Shown: piece after piece, positions 15,113 through 23,537 of the stretch
Layout: each line of letters opens with the position of its first letter
How positions within the stretch are numbered: the stretch's first letter is position 1
DNA from: Pseudorhodobacter antarcticus
Lineage (GTDB): Bacteria > Pseudomonadota > Alphaproteobacteria > Rhodobacterales > Rhodobacteraceae
Direction: 5' to 3'
Assembly (NCBI GenBank): GCA_945860375.1
Contig: CAMAQR010000053.1
Span: 1 to 23,777, forward strand
DNA length: 23,777 nt
Program-made: the position numbers and the translations under genes
The notes under the pieces: model-generated
Database searches by the model: none
The model's input: only the letters and a program-made list of their open reading frames with translations
What the model was told of the DNA's origin: nothing

Positions 15113-16183
15113 ATGACCATAACCTTGACATCCCTTGCAGACCTTGCCGCGCACGGCTTTGATGACATCATCGACGTGCGCGCCCCTGCCGAATACGCCG
15201 AGGATCACCTGCCCGGCGCGATCAACCTGCCGGTGCTGGATGATGCGCAACGCGCGCAGGTCGGCACCATTTACAAACAGGTCAACCCCTTTACCGCCCG
15301 CAAACTGGGCGCGGCTTTGGTGGCGCAGAACGCGGCTCATCACCTGCTGACCGCACTCGCGGACAAACCGGGTGGTTGGCAGCCCTTGGTCTATTGCTGG
15401 CGGGGCGGGCAAAGGTCCGGCTCTTTCGCTTCGATCCTGTCGCAGATCGGCTGGCGGGTGGAACTGATTTCTGGCGGCTACAAGGCGTGGCGGGCGCTGG
15501 TGGTGAAGGCGGTTTATGACACGCCGTTTCCGGCACCCGTGGTGGTGCTGGACGGCAACACCGGATCGGCCAAGACCGAGGTCCTGAACCTGCTGCCCGC
15601 GCGCGGGATCCAAGTGATTGATCTGGAAGGTATTGCCCGCCATCGCGGCTCACTTTTCGGTGCGATGGGGCCGCAGCCGTCGCAAAAGGCGTTTGAATCC
15701 GCCTTGGCCATGGCAATTGCCAAACTGGACCCAACCCGCCCGGTGGTGATCGAGGCCGAAAGTTCAAAGGTCGGTGATTGCCGCCTGCCGCCCGAGATCT
15801 GGAAGGCGATGACCCGCGCCCCGCGCATCTCGATCAGCGCGCCAGCCGCCGCCCGCGCGACCTATCTGACAAGCGCCTACGCCGATATCTGCGCCGATGG
15901 CGCGCGGCTGGCGGCGGTGATTGACCGGCTGCGCCCTGCCCATGCCGCCGAACAGATTGCCGATTGGCAAGCGCTGGCGCTGGCGGCTGATTTCACGCCA
16001 CTTGCGGAAAGCCTGATGCAGCAACACTATGACCCGCGGTATGAAAAACACCGCGCGCGGATGGAGGCGGGGCAGACCGAATTGTCCGTGGGCAGCCTGT
16101 CGCCCGCCGATCTGACCGGCTTGGCCGACCGCATTGCGACTTTGTTGCCGACACTTGTTCATGGCCTTGGGCCAGTAGGGTGA
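15113..16183 (+). CDS. mnmH: tRNA 2-selenouridine synthase
   Basis: The 356-residue protein (also called SelU/YbbB) replaces sulfur with selenium in wobble 5-methylaminomethyl-2-thiouridine of tRNAs for Lys, Glu and Gln, using selenophosphate. The N-terminal rhodanese domain runs to about residue 130: DVRAPAEYAEDHLPGAINLP, then the catalytic Cys95 in VYCWRGGQRSGS. The C-terminal P-loop domain begins with LDGNTGSAKTEVLNLL, where E. coli has GNTGCGKT, and continues LEGIARHRGSLFG and EAESSKVGDCRLP. Length agrees with the family. No clear Shine-Dalgarno precedes ATG 15113. The gene converges on selD, whose product makes its selenium donor, so the two form one functional module. Confidence 0.95.
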   Translation: MTITLTSLADLAAHGFDDIIDVRAPAEYAEDHLPGAINLPVLDDAQRAQVGTIYKQVNPFTARKLGAALVAQNAAHHLLTALADKPGGWQPLVYCWRGGQRSGSFASILSQIGWRVELISGGYKAWRALVVKAVYDTPFPAPVVVLDGNTGSAKTEVLNLLPARGIQVIDLEGIARHRGSLFGAMGPQPSQKAFESALAMAIAKLDPTRPVVIEAESSKVGDCRLPPEIWKAMTRAPRISISAPAAARATYLTSAYADICADGARLAAVIDRLRPAHAAEQIADWQALALAADFTPLAESLMQQHYDPRYEKHRARMEAGQTELSVGSLSPADLTGLADRIATLLPTLVHGLGPVG

Positions 16184-16189
16184 GTATTT

Positions 16190-16331
16190 GTGAAACAGCA
16201 ATGGATTGAGACGATCCATTTGCTTCCAAGCCGGTCAAATTTTACTAAAATTGTGTTTCACCTGTCAGAATATATCCTGCGGGGACGCGGGCACCTGCTT
16301 GCAAATGCAAATACGTTGCTTGGTGTGAAAC
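16190..16331. repeat. Nested inverted repeats between mnmH and selD
   Basis: GTGAAACA (16190-16197) and TGTTTCAC (16254-16261) are perfect outer arms. They enclose GCAATGGAT/ATCCATTTGC (16198-16223, one bulged base) and AATTTT-ACT-AAAATT (16238-16252), which together would draw a three-way junction. TGTGAAAC recurs at 16324-16331, and GCAAAT occurs twice in tandem in between. The stretch is visibly AT-richer than both genes. It may be a bidirectional terminator region, a structured RNA or remnants of a mobile sequence. Confidence 0.45.
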
Positions 16332-16363
16332 CCCCGCCTTGGCTGATGCAGCCGGACCCTGCG

Positions 16364-18544
16364 TCAGGATATCTCTATCCGCTGCGCCCCGGCCACCACT
16401 TCGCCCACAATGGCCGCCTTTTCGCCTGCCGCCACCAACGCCGCCAGCAGGGCAGGGGCCGCCTCGGACGGAACCGCAGCCAGCAGACCGCCTCCGGTTT
16501 GTGGATCATGCAGCAGCGCCATCAAAGGCCCGTCTTCCCCGGTCACGCGGCCCAAAGTCGCCGCGCGGTTGGCGGGTGCGAGGCTTGACCCCTGTCCGGC
16601 GGCGGCCAGCGCCAAAGCGCCCGGCAGCACCGGCACAGCCGCCGCAGTCAGCCGCGCACCCACGCCCGAGGCGTCGAGTATCTCCAGCAGATGCCCGGCC
16701 AGACCAAAGCCTGTCACATCCGTCATCGCCCGCGCCTGCGGGGCCAGAATCGCTGAAGCCGCGCCCAATGGATGGCTCATCACCGCCAAAGCCGCTGCCA
16801 CCGCCTCGCCCAAAATCAAGTCTGGCACGCGGGCCAGCGCCATTTCTGCCGCCATGATCGTGCCGCTGCCCAAGGGTTTGGTCAGGATCAGCACATCGCC
16901 GGGCTGCGCCCCCGCCTTGGTGATCGCGCGCGCAGCCAGCCCGGTGACGGTAAAGCCGATCGTCAGCTCGGCCCCAACGGAGGTGTGCCCACCCACCACA
17001 TCCGCGCCCGCATCGCCAAAAACCGATGCCGCCTCGGCCATGATCTCGGCCAGCATCTCGGCGCCTTTTTCGGCCGAAAGTCGCGGCAAGGTGATCTGCG
17101 CCAGCGCCACTTGCGGCGCAGCGCCCATCGCCCAGATGTCGCCGCAGGCATGCACGGCGGCGATCCGCGCCATCAGCCTTGCATCCTGCGAAAAGGCGCG
17201 CAAATGGTCGGTGGTCAACACCTGCACCCCGCCCTGCGCCTGCAGGATCGCCGCATCATCCCCCCGGCCCGACAGCACATCGGCCCGTCTTGGCGCAGGC
17301 AATCCCGCCAAGGCCGCCCCCAGATCATTCGCCCCCAGCTTGGCCCCGCAGCCACCGCACAGCGGCTTGTCCCCCATCGCGGCGCGCAAGCTCTTTACGG
17401 CGCGCGCCGGGATCATTGGCACGGCCATCGCCGGATAATCCTCAAACTTTGCCATGAACTTGCGGTCGATCCGGTCCTTCAGCCGCCAAAGCCAGCCGCC
17501 ATTCAGCGGTAGCCCCCATTTGTCTGCCACCGCCCCCTGACCGCCGGTCGAGATCAGCTTCAGGTAATCGCGCTGCGGCGCAAAGGCCTGCATCGGACCG
17601 TCCAACAGCGCCGCGCGCAGGTTGTGCAACAGCACCGGGGCCGCGCGCACCGCATAAACGCCGGCCTTGGGGCGCGGCGCAAAGCCCATGTAGGCGCAAT
17701 CCCCCACTGCAAAGATCGCAGGGTCTGAACTTTGCAAGGTGTTGGCAACGCTGACAAACCCCTGATGCAGCGTTAGCCCGGTTTCGGCCAGCCATTCTTG
17801 CGGTCGCGCCCCGGCCACCGCCAGCGTGAAATCGGACGGCAAGCGGCGACCATCCGCCAGCACCACCGCATCTGCCTCAATCCGCGCGGGCCGTGCACCC
17901 GTCAACAGCCGCACCCCGGCGCGGTCCAGATGCGCCAGCAACGCGCCCCGCGCCCCGGCACCGATGCCGGGCAAAACGGTGCCGCCCTGTTCCAACAGCG
18001 TGACCTCGGCCTTTGCCCCCAACCGATGCGCCGAGGCCAGAGCCAGCTCTACCCCGCCCACACCCGCACCCACGATCACCACGCGCGGCCTCTGCAATCC
18101 CCGCGCCAGAAACGCCTGCCAGCGATCAGCGTATCCGCCCAAGGGTTTGGCCGCGACCGCATGTTCAGCGTAGCCCGGCAGATTGGGCAAATCGGACGCG
18201 ATGCCGATGTCCAAACTCGCCACGTCAAAGGCGAGCGGTGCGCGCCCCGCCAACAACACCTGCCCGCCGTCGCGGTCGATGCCAACAACCCGGTCCAGGA
18301 TCACCCGCGCGCCCGCAAACCGCGCCAGCCGCATCAGATCAATCATGATCTGCGCGCGCGTATAGTGCCCCGCGATCAGCCCGGGCAGCATGCCGGTGTA
18401 AGGTGCCGCCGGACCGGGGTTGATCACCGTCACCCGCACGCCGGGCACAGGATCCATCGCCCACATCCGCAGCACCAGAGCATGCGCGTGACCGCCGCCG
18501 ATCAGCACCAAATCCTTGACCACCGGAAAATCTGCCTGCCGCAT
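16364..18544 (-). CDS. selD: Fused pyridine-nucleotide oxidoreductase–selenide, water dikinase (SelD)
   Basis: The 726-residue fusion starts at ATG 18544, with GAGG five bases before it; the frame runs further upstream into rpoN but that part is not protein-like for this family. Residues 1 to about 375 form an NADH-dehydrogenase-like flavoprotein with two Rossmann motifs (LVLIGGGHAHAL, 12-23; VVIVGAGVGGVELAL, 155-169) and the FAD motif IFAVGDCAYM (277-286). From about 390 comes SelD: CGGCGAKLG holds Cys399 and Lys402, matching the catalytic Cys17 and Lys20 of the E. coli enzyme. GRGDDAAILQ, VVGGHTSVGAEL, DVTGFGLAGHLLE and LHDPQTGGGLL follow as in AIR-synthase-like ATPases. SelD makes selenophosphate from selenide and ATP; the N-terminal part may reduce selenium compounds to selenide for it (inference). 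No in-frame UGA replaces Cys399. Confidence 0.95.
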   Translation of the reverse strand: MRQADFPVVKDLVLIGGGHAHALVLRMWAMDPVPGVRVTVINPGPAAPYTGMLPGLIAGHYTRAQIMIDLMRLARFAGARVILDRVVGIDRDGGQVLLAGRAPLAFDVASLDIGIASDLPNLPGYAEHAVAAKPLGGYADRWQAFLARGLQRPRVVIVGAGVGGVELALASAHRLGAKAEVTLLEQGGTVLPGIGAGARGALLAHLDRAGVRLLTGARPARIEADAVVLADGRRLPSDFTLAVAGARPQEWLAETGLTLHQGFVSVANTLQSSDPAIFAVGDCAYMGFAPRPKAGVYAVRAAPVLLHNLRAALLDGPMQAFAPQRDYLKLISTGGQGAVADKWGLPLNGGWLWRLKDRIDRKFMAKFEDYPAMAVPMIPARAVKSLRAAMGDKPLCGGCGAKLGANDLGAALAGLPAPRRADVLSGRGDDAAILQAQGGVQVLTTDHLRAFSQDARLMARIAAVHACGDIWAMGAAPQVALAQITLPRLSAEKGAEMLAEIMAEAASVFGDAGADVVGGHTSVGAELTIGFTVTGLAARAITKAGAQPGDVLILTKPLGSGTIMAAEMALARVPDLILGEAVAAALAVMSHPLGAASAILAPQARAMTDVTGFGLAGHLLEILDASGVGARLTAAAVPVLPGALALAAAGQGSSLAPANRAATLGRVTGEDGPLMALLHDPQTGGGLLAAVPSEAAPALLAALVAAGEKAAIVGEVVAGAQRIEIS

Positions 18545-18637
18545 CGCGCCCTCACTTTGCACCCTGCCTACCCTTGTGCGCCCGCAATGGCCAGCACCCC
18601 GGTTGCGCCCTGCTGCCACACCCCCTAACCTTGGCCC

Positions 18638-19930
18638 ATGCACAGCAACCGCACCAGCATCAACCTGACCCAAACCCAGAAGCTGGCGCTCAATGCCAGT
18701 CTGTTCACCGCGATCACCCTGCTGCGCAGTGATGCCGCCGGGCTGACCCGGTATCTGGAGGAACAGGCAGCGGACAATCCCCATTTGCGGTTGTCTGTGG
18801 CCCCTCCGTCCGGTCTGCAAGACTGGCTGCCGCGCTGGTCCGGCGTGATGCAAGCCAGCGGCACCGCCCAGCCAGAGGCCGCAGAGGCCGCCCCCAGCCT
18901 GATCGCCCATGTGATGGCCGCGATTGACCAGATGCCCCTGTCCCCGCGAGACCGCCGCATCGCGCTGGCGTTGGCCGACGCGCTGGAGCCCTCGGGCTGG
19001 CTGGGGCTGCCTCTGCCCAAGATCGCCGCCGAGGCGGGCGCGTCACTGCCAGAGGCCGAGGCCGTGCTCCGCCATCTGCAAACCATCGACCCGCCGGGCC
19101 TGTTTGCGCGCAACCTGTCGGAATGTCTGCTGCTGCAGGCCAAAGACGCGGGCGTGCTGGATGCTCCGATGGTGGCCTTGCTGGGCCATCTTGATCTGCT
19201 GGCCGCGGGCGATCTGGCGCGGCTGGCCCGGATTTGTTTGGTGACAGAGGCGCAGATTCTGGAACGCTTTCGCAGCATCCGCGCGATGAACCCCAAGCCC
19301 GGGACTGATTTCTCGCCCCTCGCTGCGGCGCAGTTGCGCGAACCCGATCTGGAGGTGCGCGCCCTGCCGGATGGCGGCTGGGCCGTCGCGCTGAACCGCT
19401 CGGCCCTGCCTGATCTGCGGGTGGAGGACGATGGCCGCGGCGGCGCGCAGCTGACCGCCGCGCGGGCGGTGCTGCGGATGGTGGAGGCGCGCAACATCAC
19501 CCTGCTGGCGGTGGCGCGGGAAATCCTTGCGCGTCAGCAACAGGCGCTGGCGCTGGGGCCGATCGCGCTTGCCCCGATGACCATGGCCGATCTGGCGCTG
19601 GCGCTGAACCTGCACGAAAGCACCATCAGCCGCGTGGTCGCCGGGGCCAGCATCGACACGGCCCATGGCACGTGGTGGCTGCGCCAGATGTTCAGCGCTG
19701 CCATTGGCGACCCTGATGGTCCGCAAGTGGCAGGCGCGGCCCTGCGCCACCGTCTGGCTCGCCTGATCGGTGCCGAAAACCCGGCCAAACCGCTGTCCGA
19801 CGCCGCCCTGGCCATGGCGTTGACCGAGGAAACCGGGGTGCAGATCGCCCGACGCACCGTTGCCAAATACCGTGAGGTCCAAGGCATTCCCGCCGCCTAC
19901 CGCCGCAAACGCAAACCCTTGCGCGGCTGA
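18638..19930 (+). CDS. rpoN: RNA polymerase sigma-54 factor
   Basis: The 430-residue protein directs RNA polymerase to -24/-12 promoters under control of AAA+ enhancer-binding proteins. Region I is seen in INLTQTQKLALNASLFTAIT and LTRYLEEQAADNPHL. Region II is very short and Pro/Ala-rich, as described for the Rhodobacter capsulatus protein. The core-binding region follows, then a helix-turn-helix (MADLALALNLHESTISRVVA) and the diagnostic RpoN box ARRTVAKYRE (404-413), perfectly conserved. Usual neighbours of the housekeeping copy (lptB, hpf, ptsN) are absent. It may be a second or relocated sigma-54; several copies are known in Rhodobacter. It is divergent from selD with a 93-base gap, and no good Shine-Dalgarno precedes ATG 18638. 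Confidence 0.95.
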   Translation: MHSNRTSINLTQTQKLALNASLFTAITLLRSDAAGLTRYLEEQAADNPHLRLSVAPPSGLQDWLPRWSGVMQASGTAQPEAAEAAPSLIAHVMAAIDQMPLSPRDRRIALALADALEPSGWLGLPLPKIAAEAGASLPEAEAVLRHLQTIDPPGLFARNLSECLLLQAKDAGVLDAPMVALLGHLDLLAAGDLARLARICLVTEAQILERFRSIRAMNPKPGTDFSPLAAAQLREPDLEVRALPDGGWAVALNRSALPDLRVEDDGRGGAQLTAARAVLRMVEARNITLLAVAREILARQQQALALGPIALAPMTMADLALALNLHESTISRVVAGASIDTAHGTWWLRQMFSAAIGDPDGPQVAGAALRHRLARLIGAENPAKPLSDAALAMALTEETGVQIARRTVAKYREVQGIPAAYRRKRKPLRG

Positions 19931-20156
19931 TCTCGACACTTTGCCTGAATGTTGCAAGCCTCTGCGCAAACATCTTCGGTGACAGTCACTTCGGCAAAGC
20001 CGATCCAGCCTTGGTGCAACGGCGCGACGGTTAGCCCAGATCTTGCCGTGGGATGACCAAAACCGCCGCCGAACTGCTCTGAAACGTCGCGTCGAGGGCT
20101 GACTTGGCCTTTCAGTCGGGCTATCTGACCTCAACGAACAGCGCAGGACAGCAAAC

Positions 20157-22175
20157 ATGGCCTATTTTCTGGGTGTCGATACCGGCGGCACCTACACCGA
20201 TGCGGTGATCGTGGACGATGCCGCCGACCGTGTGATCGGCCATGCCAAATCTCTGACCACCCGTGCCGATCTGGCGTTGGGCATTGGCCGCGCCGTGGAT
20301 GCGGCGCTGGCGGGCGCTGGCATAAATGCTGCTGATGTGGCGCTGGTGTCGCTGTCCACCACGCTGGCCACCAACGCGCTGGTCGAAGGGCAGGGCGGTC
20401 GTGTCGCGCTGATCTTCATTGGCTTTGACGACGGCGATCTGGAACGCGGCGGGCTGACCGAGGCGCTCAAGGGTGATCCGGTGATCCGCATCGCGGGCGG
20501 CCACAGCCACGCCGGCACCCAGACCGCGCCGCTGGACATCGCCACCCTGACGACGGCCATCACCGAACTTGGCCCGCAGGTCATGGGCTTTGCTGTCGCC
20601 GCCCGCTTTGCCACCCGCAATCCCGCGCATGAGGTTGCGGTGCGCGATCTGATCCGCCAACTGACCGCGCGGCCCGTCACCTGCTCGCATGAATTGTCGG
20701 CGCAACTGAACGGCCCCAAACGCGCCCTGACTGCGGTGTTGAACGCAAGGCTGATCGGCATGATCGACCGCCTTGTCGCCGCCTGCGAACGCCATTTGCT
20801 GGCGGTTGGCATCCACGCGCCCTTGATGGTGGTGCGCGGGGACGGCGCGCTGATCTCGGCCGCTATGGTGCGCGAACGGCCCATTGAGACGATCCTGTCT
20901 GGCCCCGCGGCCTCCATCGTCGGCGCGCGCTGGCTGACTGGCGCGCAAGACGCGCTGGTCAGCGACATCGGCGGCACCACCACTGACGTCGCCCTGCTGC
21001 GTGGCGGCCTGCCCGAGATTGACCCGCAAGGCGCCCGCGTCGGCGGCTTTCGCACCATGGTCGAGGCTGTGGCAATGCGCACCACCGGGCTTGGCGGCGA
21101 CAGCGAAGTGCATCTGAAAACCGAAGGTCTGCTGGGGGGTCTGCGCCTTGGCCCCCGCCGTCTGATCCCGGTGGCGCTGCTGGCCGCCGACCATGGCAAA
21201 ATGGTGCATGACACTTTGGACCGCGCGCTGTCGTCGGACACTGCGGGCGAGTTCGATGGCCGTTTTGTCGTGCCGATGGCCGGACAAACCGGCGGTCTGA
21301 CCGCGCGTGAAGCCGCCGTTCTGGCGCGCATCAGCGAACCGATGCCAATGGCGCGGGCGCTGTCGTCCCGGCTGGAAGTGGCCGCGCTGGAACGCCTTGT
21401 CGCGCGCGGGCTGGTGATGATCGCGGGTGTGACGCCCTCGGATGCGTCCCATGTTCTGGGCCGTCTGGACGCCTGGGATGGCACCGCGTCGGAAAAAGCC
21501 GTGCGATTGCTGGGCCGTCGGCGCAACGGTGCGGGCGACCGCTTTGCTGCCAATGCCGAGACACTGGCCCACCAGATCATCGACCAATTGACGGCGCAAA
21601 CCGTCGATTGCCTGCTGGAGGCCGCTTTCGACGAAGACCCCGCTTTCGACGGTCAGGACACGGGCGCTCTGGCCCGTCACCCGCTGACCAAAGCCGGATT
21701 GTCGCAGCATCGCGGCGTGTTGGAAATCAGCACAAGGCTGGGCGTGCCGGTGATCGGCCTTGGCGCCTCGGCCCCGTCCTACTACGGCGCGGTCGGGGAG
21801 CGGCTGGGCTGTCAGATGATTCTGCCGGAACACGCAGGCGTCGCCAATGCCATCGGTGCGGTGGTCGGTCAGGTCAGCCAACGCGCGCAGGCGCTGCTGT
21901 CCAGCCCATCGGAAGGCCGCTTCACCGCGCATCTGCCCGACGGCCTGTTGCAGTTCAACGACCGCGATACGGCGCTTGCCGCGCTGGAAGCCGCGCTGAC
22001 GACAGAGGCCACCAGCCGCGCCCGTACCGCCGGAGCGGAAGACCTGCGCATCACGGTTGCCCGCGACATCCGCGAGGCCAGCATCGAGGGCCGCACCATG
22101 TTCATCGAGGCCACCGTCACCGCCACCGCCACCGGCCGCCCCCGCGTGGCGCATGCGACGGCACAGGAATCGTAG
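20157..22175 (+). CDS. Hydantoinase/oxoprolinase subunit A family protein
   Basis: The 672-residue protein belongs to the HyuA family, whose members carry an actin-like ATP-binding fold and hydrolyse cyclic imides or lactams such as N-methylhydantoin and 5-oxoproline with ATP. FLGVDTGGTYTDAVIVD (4-20) is the first phosphate loop. The Hydantoinase_A domain follows with VSLSTTLATNALVEG near residue 65. ETILSGPAASIVGAR and DIGGTTTDVALLRGG (about 270) form the second. HyuA usually works with a HyuB subunit encoded next to it; none is visible here, so either the partner lies elsewhere or this is a HyuA-only type. AGGA stands nine to ten bases before the ATG. The true substrate is unknown. Confidence 0.88.
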   Translation: MAYFLGVDTGGTYTDAVIVDDAADRVIGHAKSLTTRADLALGIGRAVDAALAGAGINAADVALVSLSTTLATNALVEGQGGRVALIFIGFDDGDLERGGLTEALKGDPVIRIAGGHSHAGTQTAPLDIATLTTAITELGPQVMGFAVAARFATRNPAHEVAVRDLIRQLTARPVTCSHELSAQLNGPKRALTAVLNARLIGMIDRLVAACERHLLAVGIHAPLMVVRGDGALISAAMVRERPIETILSGPAASIVGARWLTGAQDALVSDIGGTTTDVALLRGGLPEIDPQGARVGGFRTMVEAVAMRTTGLGGDSEVHLKTEGLLGGLRLGPRRLIPVALLAADHGKMVHDTLDRALSSDTAGEFDGRFVVPMAGQTGGLTAREAAVLARISEPMPMARALSSRLEVAALERLVARGLVMIAGVTPSDASHVLGRLDAWDGTASEKAVRLLGRRRNGAGDRFAANAETLAHQIIDQLTAQTVDCLLEAAFDEDPAFDGQDTGALARHPLTKAGLSQHRGVLEISTRLGVPVIGLGASAPSYYGAVGERLGCQMILPEHAGVANAIGAVVGQVSQRAQALLSSPSEGRFTAHLPDGLLQFNDRDTALAALEAALTTEATSRARTAGAEDLRITVARDIREASIEGRTMFIEATVTATATGRPRVAHATAQES

Positions 22176-22194
22176 GGCGGGGTTGAACCCGCCC
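22175..22194 (+). terminator. Hairpin at the end of the hyuA-like gene
   Basis: GGGCGGG (22175-22181, beginning with the last base of the TAG stop) and CCCGCCC (22188-22194) form a seven-pair stem with a six-base loop. There is no T run, so its role as terminator is uncertain; similar GC palindromes after stop codons are common in these genomes. Confidence 0.4.
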
Positions 22195-22324
22195 AAGGCC
22201 TCACCGCACCTGTCGGGCCAGTGTCATCGTCCGGGTGGCGCAACCTGCGACAGTGACGTCGCAACACCGGTCGAACCCTGCCTTAACCTGCCTATCGGCG
22301 ATCCCCACGCTTTGCGTTTTCCCC

Positions 22325-22353
22325 TTGACGCCCCCCCCGCGCCCGCCTAATCA
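22325..22353 (+). promoter_or_regulatory. Promoter of tRNA-Met
   Basis: TTGACG (22325-22330) and TAATCA (22348-22353) are exactly 17 bases apart. The spacer is almost pure C and G, and transcription would begin a few bases before the tRNA. The layout parallels the tRNA-Ser promoter in this window. Confidence 0.65.
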
Positions 22354-22363
22354 CGGCGCCAGT

Positions 22364-22440
22364 GGCGAGGTAGCTCAGTTGGTTAGAGCACACGACTCAT
22401 AATCGTGGGGTCGAGAGTTCGAGTCTCTCCCTCGCCACCA
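22364..22440 (+). tRNA. tRNA-Met(CAT), elongator type; likely integration site
   Basis: The 77-base tRNA has acceptor GGCGAGG/CCTCGCC, discriminator A and encoded CCA. The anticodon stem CACGA/TCGTG encloses CTCATAA, giving anticodon CAT. The D arm (AGCTCAGTTGGTTAGAGCA) and the GGGGTC after the anticodon stem match elongator tRNA-Met rather than initiator or lysidine-type tRNA-Ile. An integrase gene converges on its 3' end, so the 3' half probably serves as the attachment site; the other copy of the repeat lies outside the window. Confidence 0.97.
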
Positions 22441-22485
22441 AATAAAACAACGGGTTAGACTAGCTGTCGGCGCTGCACTCTGGAC

Positions 22486-22506
22486 CCGTTTACACCCCCG
22501 TTTACA
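22486..22506. repeat. Direct repeats between tRNA-Met and the integrase
   Basis: CCGTTTACA occurs at 22486-22494 and again at 22498-22506, a 12-base period. The second copy ends two bases before the integrase stop codon. On the minus strand they read TGTAAACGG. Short direct repeats here are typical of integrase arm-binding sites in the end of an integrated element. Confidence 0.5.
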
Positions 22507-22508
22507 AT

Positions 22509-23537
22509 TTACGTTCTGGCTCTGTGCTGGTCCATCTTCAAAATGGCCGATTCCCCAAGCGCGTTTGTGCGGCTCAAATAGTGGCGGCTCAAGATCGTTT
22601 CGACGGTTTTCAGATCGTGGCCGGTGATCGTCGCAATCTCTGGCACTGTGCAGCCAGCGACTGCCAGCCGGGTGACTGCCGTGCCGCGAAAGTCGTGGAA
22701 GGTGCGGCCCACAATCTCGGCTGCAATCTTGGCCTTTCCAAAGCTGGCGCGGAATCCGTCATTGGTCCATGTCGCGTTGCGGCTGGTGGCGCAGATCGTC
22801 ACGGCAACCCGTGGCGCTGCGTCCAGCACCGGGCGCAACTCAGCACTGATCGGGATGCGGACGTGCCGCCCGGTCTTAGTTTGGCGCAGGTTCAGGGCTT
22901 GCCCGTCATAGGCCGACCACGGCAGGCGCAGCACGTCATTCTCGCGCTGCCCGGTATGCAGGGCGATCAGCACTGGCAGCGCCACCGCAGGGCTTGCCAC
23001 GCGCATCAGTGCATCAATCTCCGCCTCACTCCACACCGATTCCGCCCGACTGCCGGAATAGAGCCTGCCGGGCCGCTCAAGGTGGTTTGCGCTGATCCGG
23101 CCCCGGTCTTTGGACCATGACAAGATGCGGGCCAGAACGGTCAGCGCATAGTCGGCTTCGCGGCGGCTGGTCATGGCGTCGCGCCAGTCCAGAAACTCGC
23201 CGCGCACCGCCTGGATCTCCAAGGCGCGAATGGGCAGATCGCCAAATTCGGTTTCGATCTTGCGGATTTGCCGCGTGTACCCGGCGCGCGTTGTTGGCGC
23301 TAACTCGGTGAACATCGGGCTGCGCCGATAGCCGTTTATGAGGTCTTGAAACGTGCCGGCATAACTGACCGGCTTGTTGCGCTCTGCGGTCAGGCGCTGG
23401 AACTCCGCGACGAACTCCGGGCTATCCGGCACGGCTTCGATCTTCGGGCCGCCGCGCCATGCGTAGAAGTGCAGCGAGAACCCGCCGCCTGCCAGCTTTC
23501 GCTTGACCTTATGCACGCCGCGCAGCGCGATTTTCAC
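22509..23537 (-). CDS. Tyrosine-type site-specific integrase
   Basis: With start GTG 23537 (VKIALRGVHKVKRKLAGG, the usual opening of this phage/island integrase group) the protein has 342 residues. An open frame to ATG 23651 exists, but it overlaps the preceding gene and is not family-like. An N-terminal arm-binding part is followed by a SAM-like core-binding domain (about 60-150) and the catalytic domain. The active-site set is complete: Arg198 (HTGQREND), Lys221 (TKTGRHVRIP), His281 and Arg284 (HDFRGTAV), His307 (TGHD) and nucleophile Tyr320 (SRHYLS). It inserts and excises an element at a tRNA gene, and its 3' end lies 69 bases from tRNA-Met. Translation is probably coupled to the 67-residue gene it overlaps by 29 bases. 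Confidence 0.93.
   Translation of the reverse strand: MKIALRGVHKVKRKLAGGGFSLHFYAWRGGPKIEAVPDSPEFVAEFQRLTAERNKPVSYAGTFQDLINGYRRSPMFTELAPTTRAGYTRQIRKIETEFGDLPIRALEIQAVRGEFLDWRDAMTSRREADYALTVLARILSWSKDRGRISANHLERPGRLYSGSRAESVWSEAEIDALMRVASPAVALPVLIALHTGQRENDVLRLPWSAYDGQALNLRQTKTGRHVRIPISAELRPVLDAAPRVAVTICATSRNATWTNDGFRASFGKAKIAAEIVGRTFHDFRGTAVTRLAVAGCTVPEIATITGHDLKTVETILSRHYLSRTNALGESAILKMDQHRART

Noticed and set aside
16190..16261. SECIS element or known riboswitch in the mnmH–selD gap
   Set aside because: SelD here carries Cys, not selenocysteine, so a SECIS is not needed, and no known riboswitch consensus is recognisable.
18545..18910. N-terminal extension of the selD frame into rpoN
   Set aside because: The added 122 residues are Gly/Gln-rich and overlap the region I coding part of rpoN; ATG 18544 has a good ribosome binding site and the family start.
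20121..22196. Very long minus-strand open frame opposite the hyuA-like gene (691 codons)
   Set aside because: Composition is Gln/His/Arg/Gly-rich without recognisable motifs, typical of antisense frames in GC-rich genes; the plus strand carries clear HyuA motifs.
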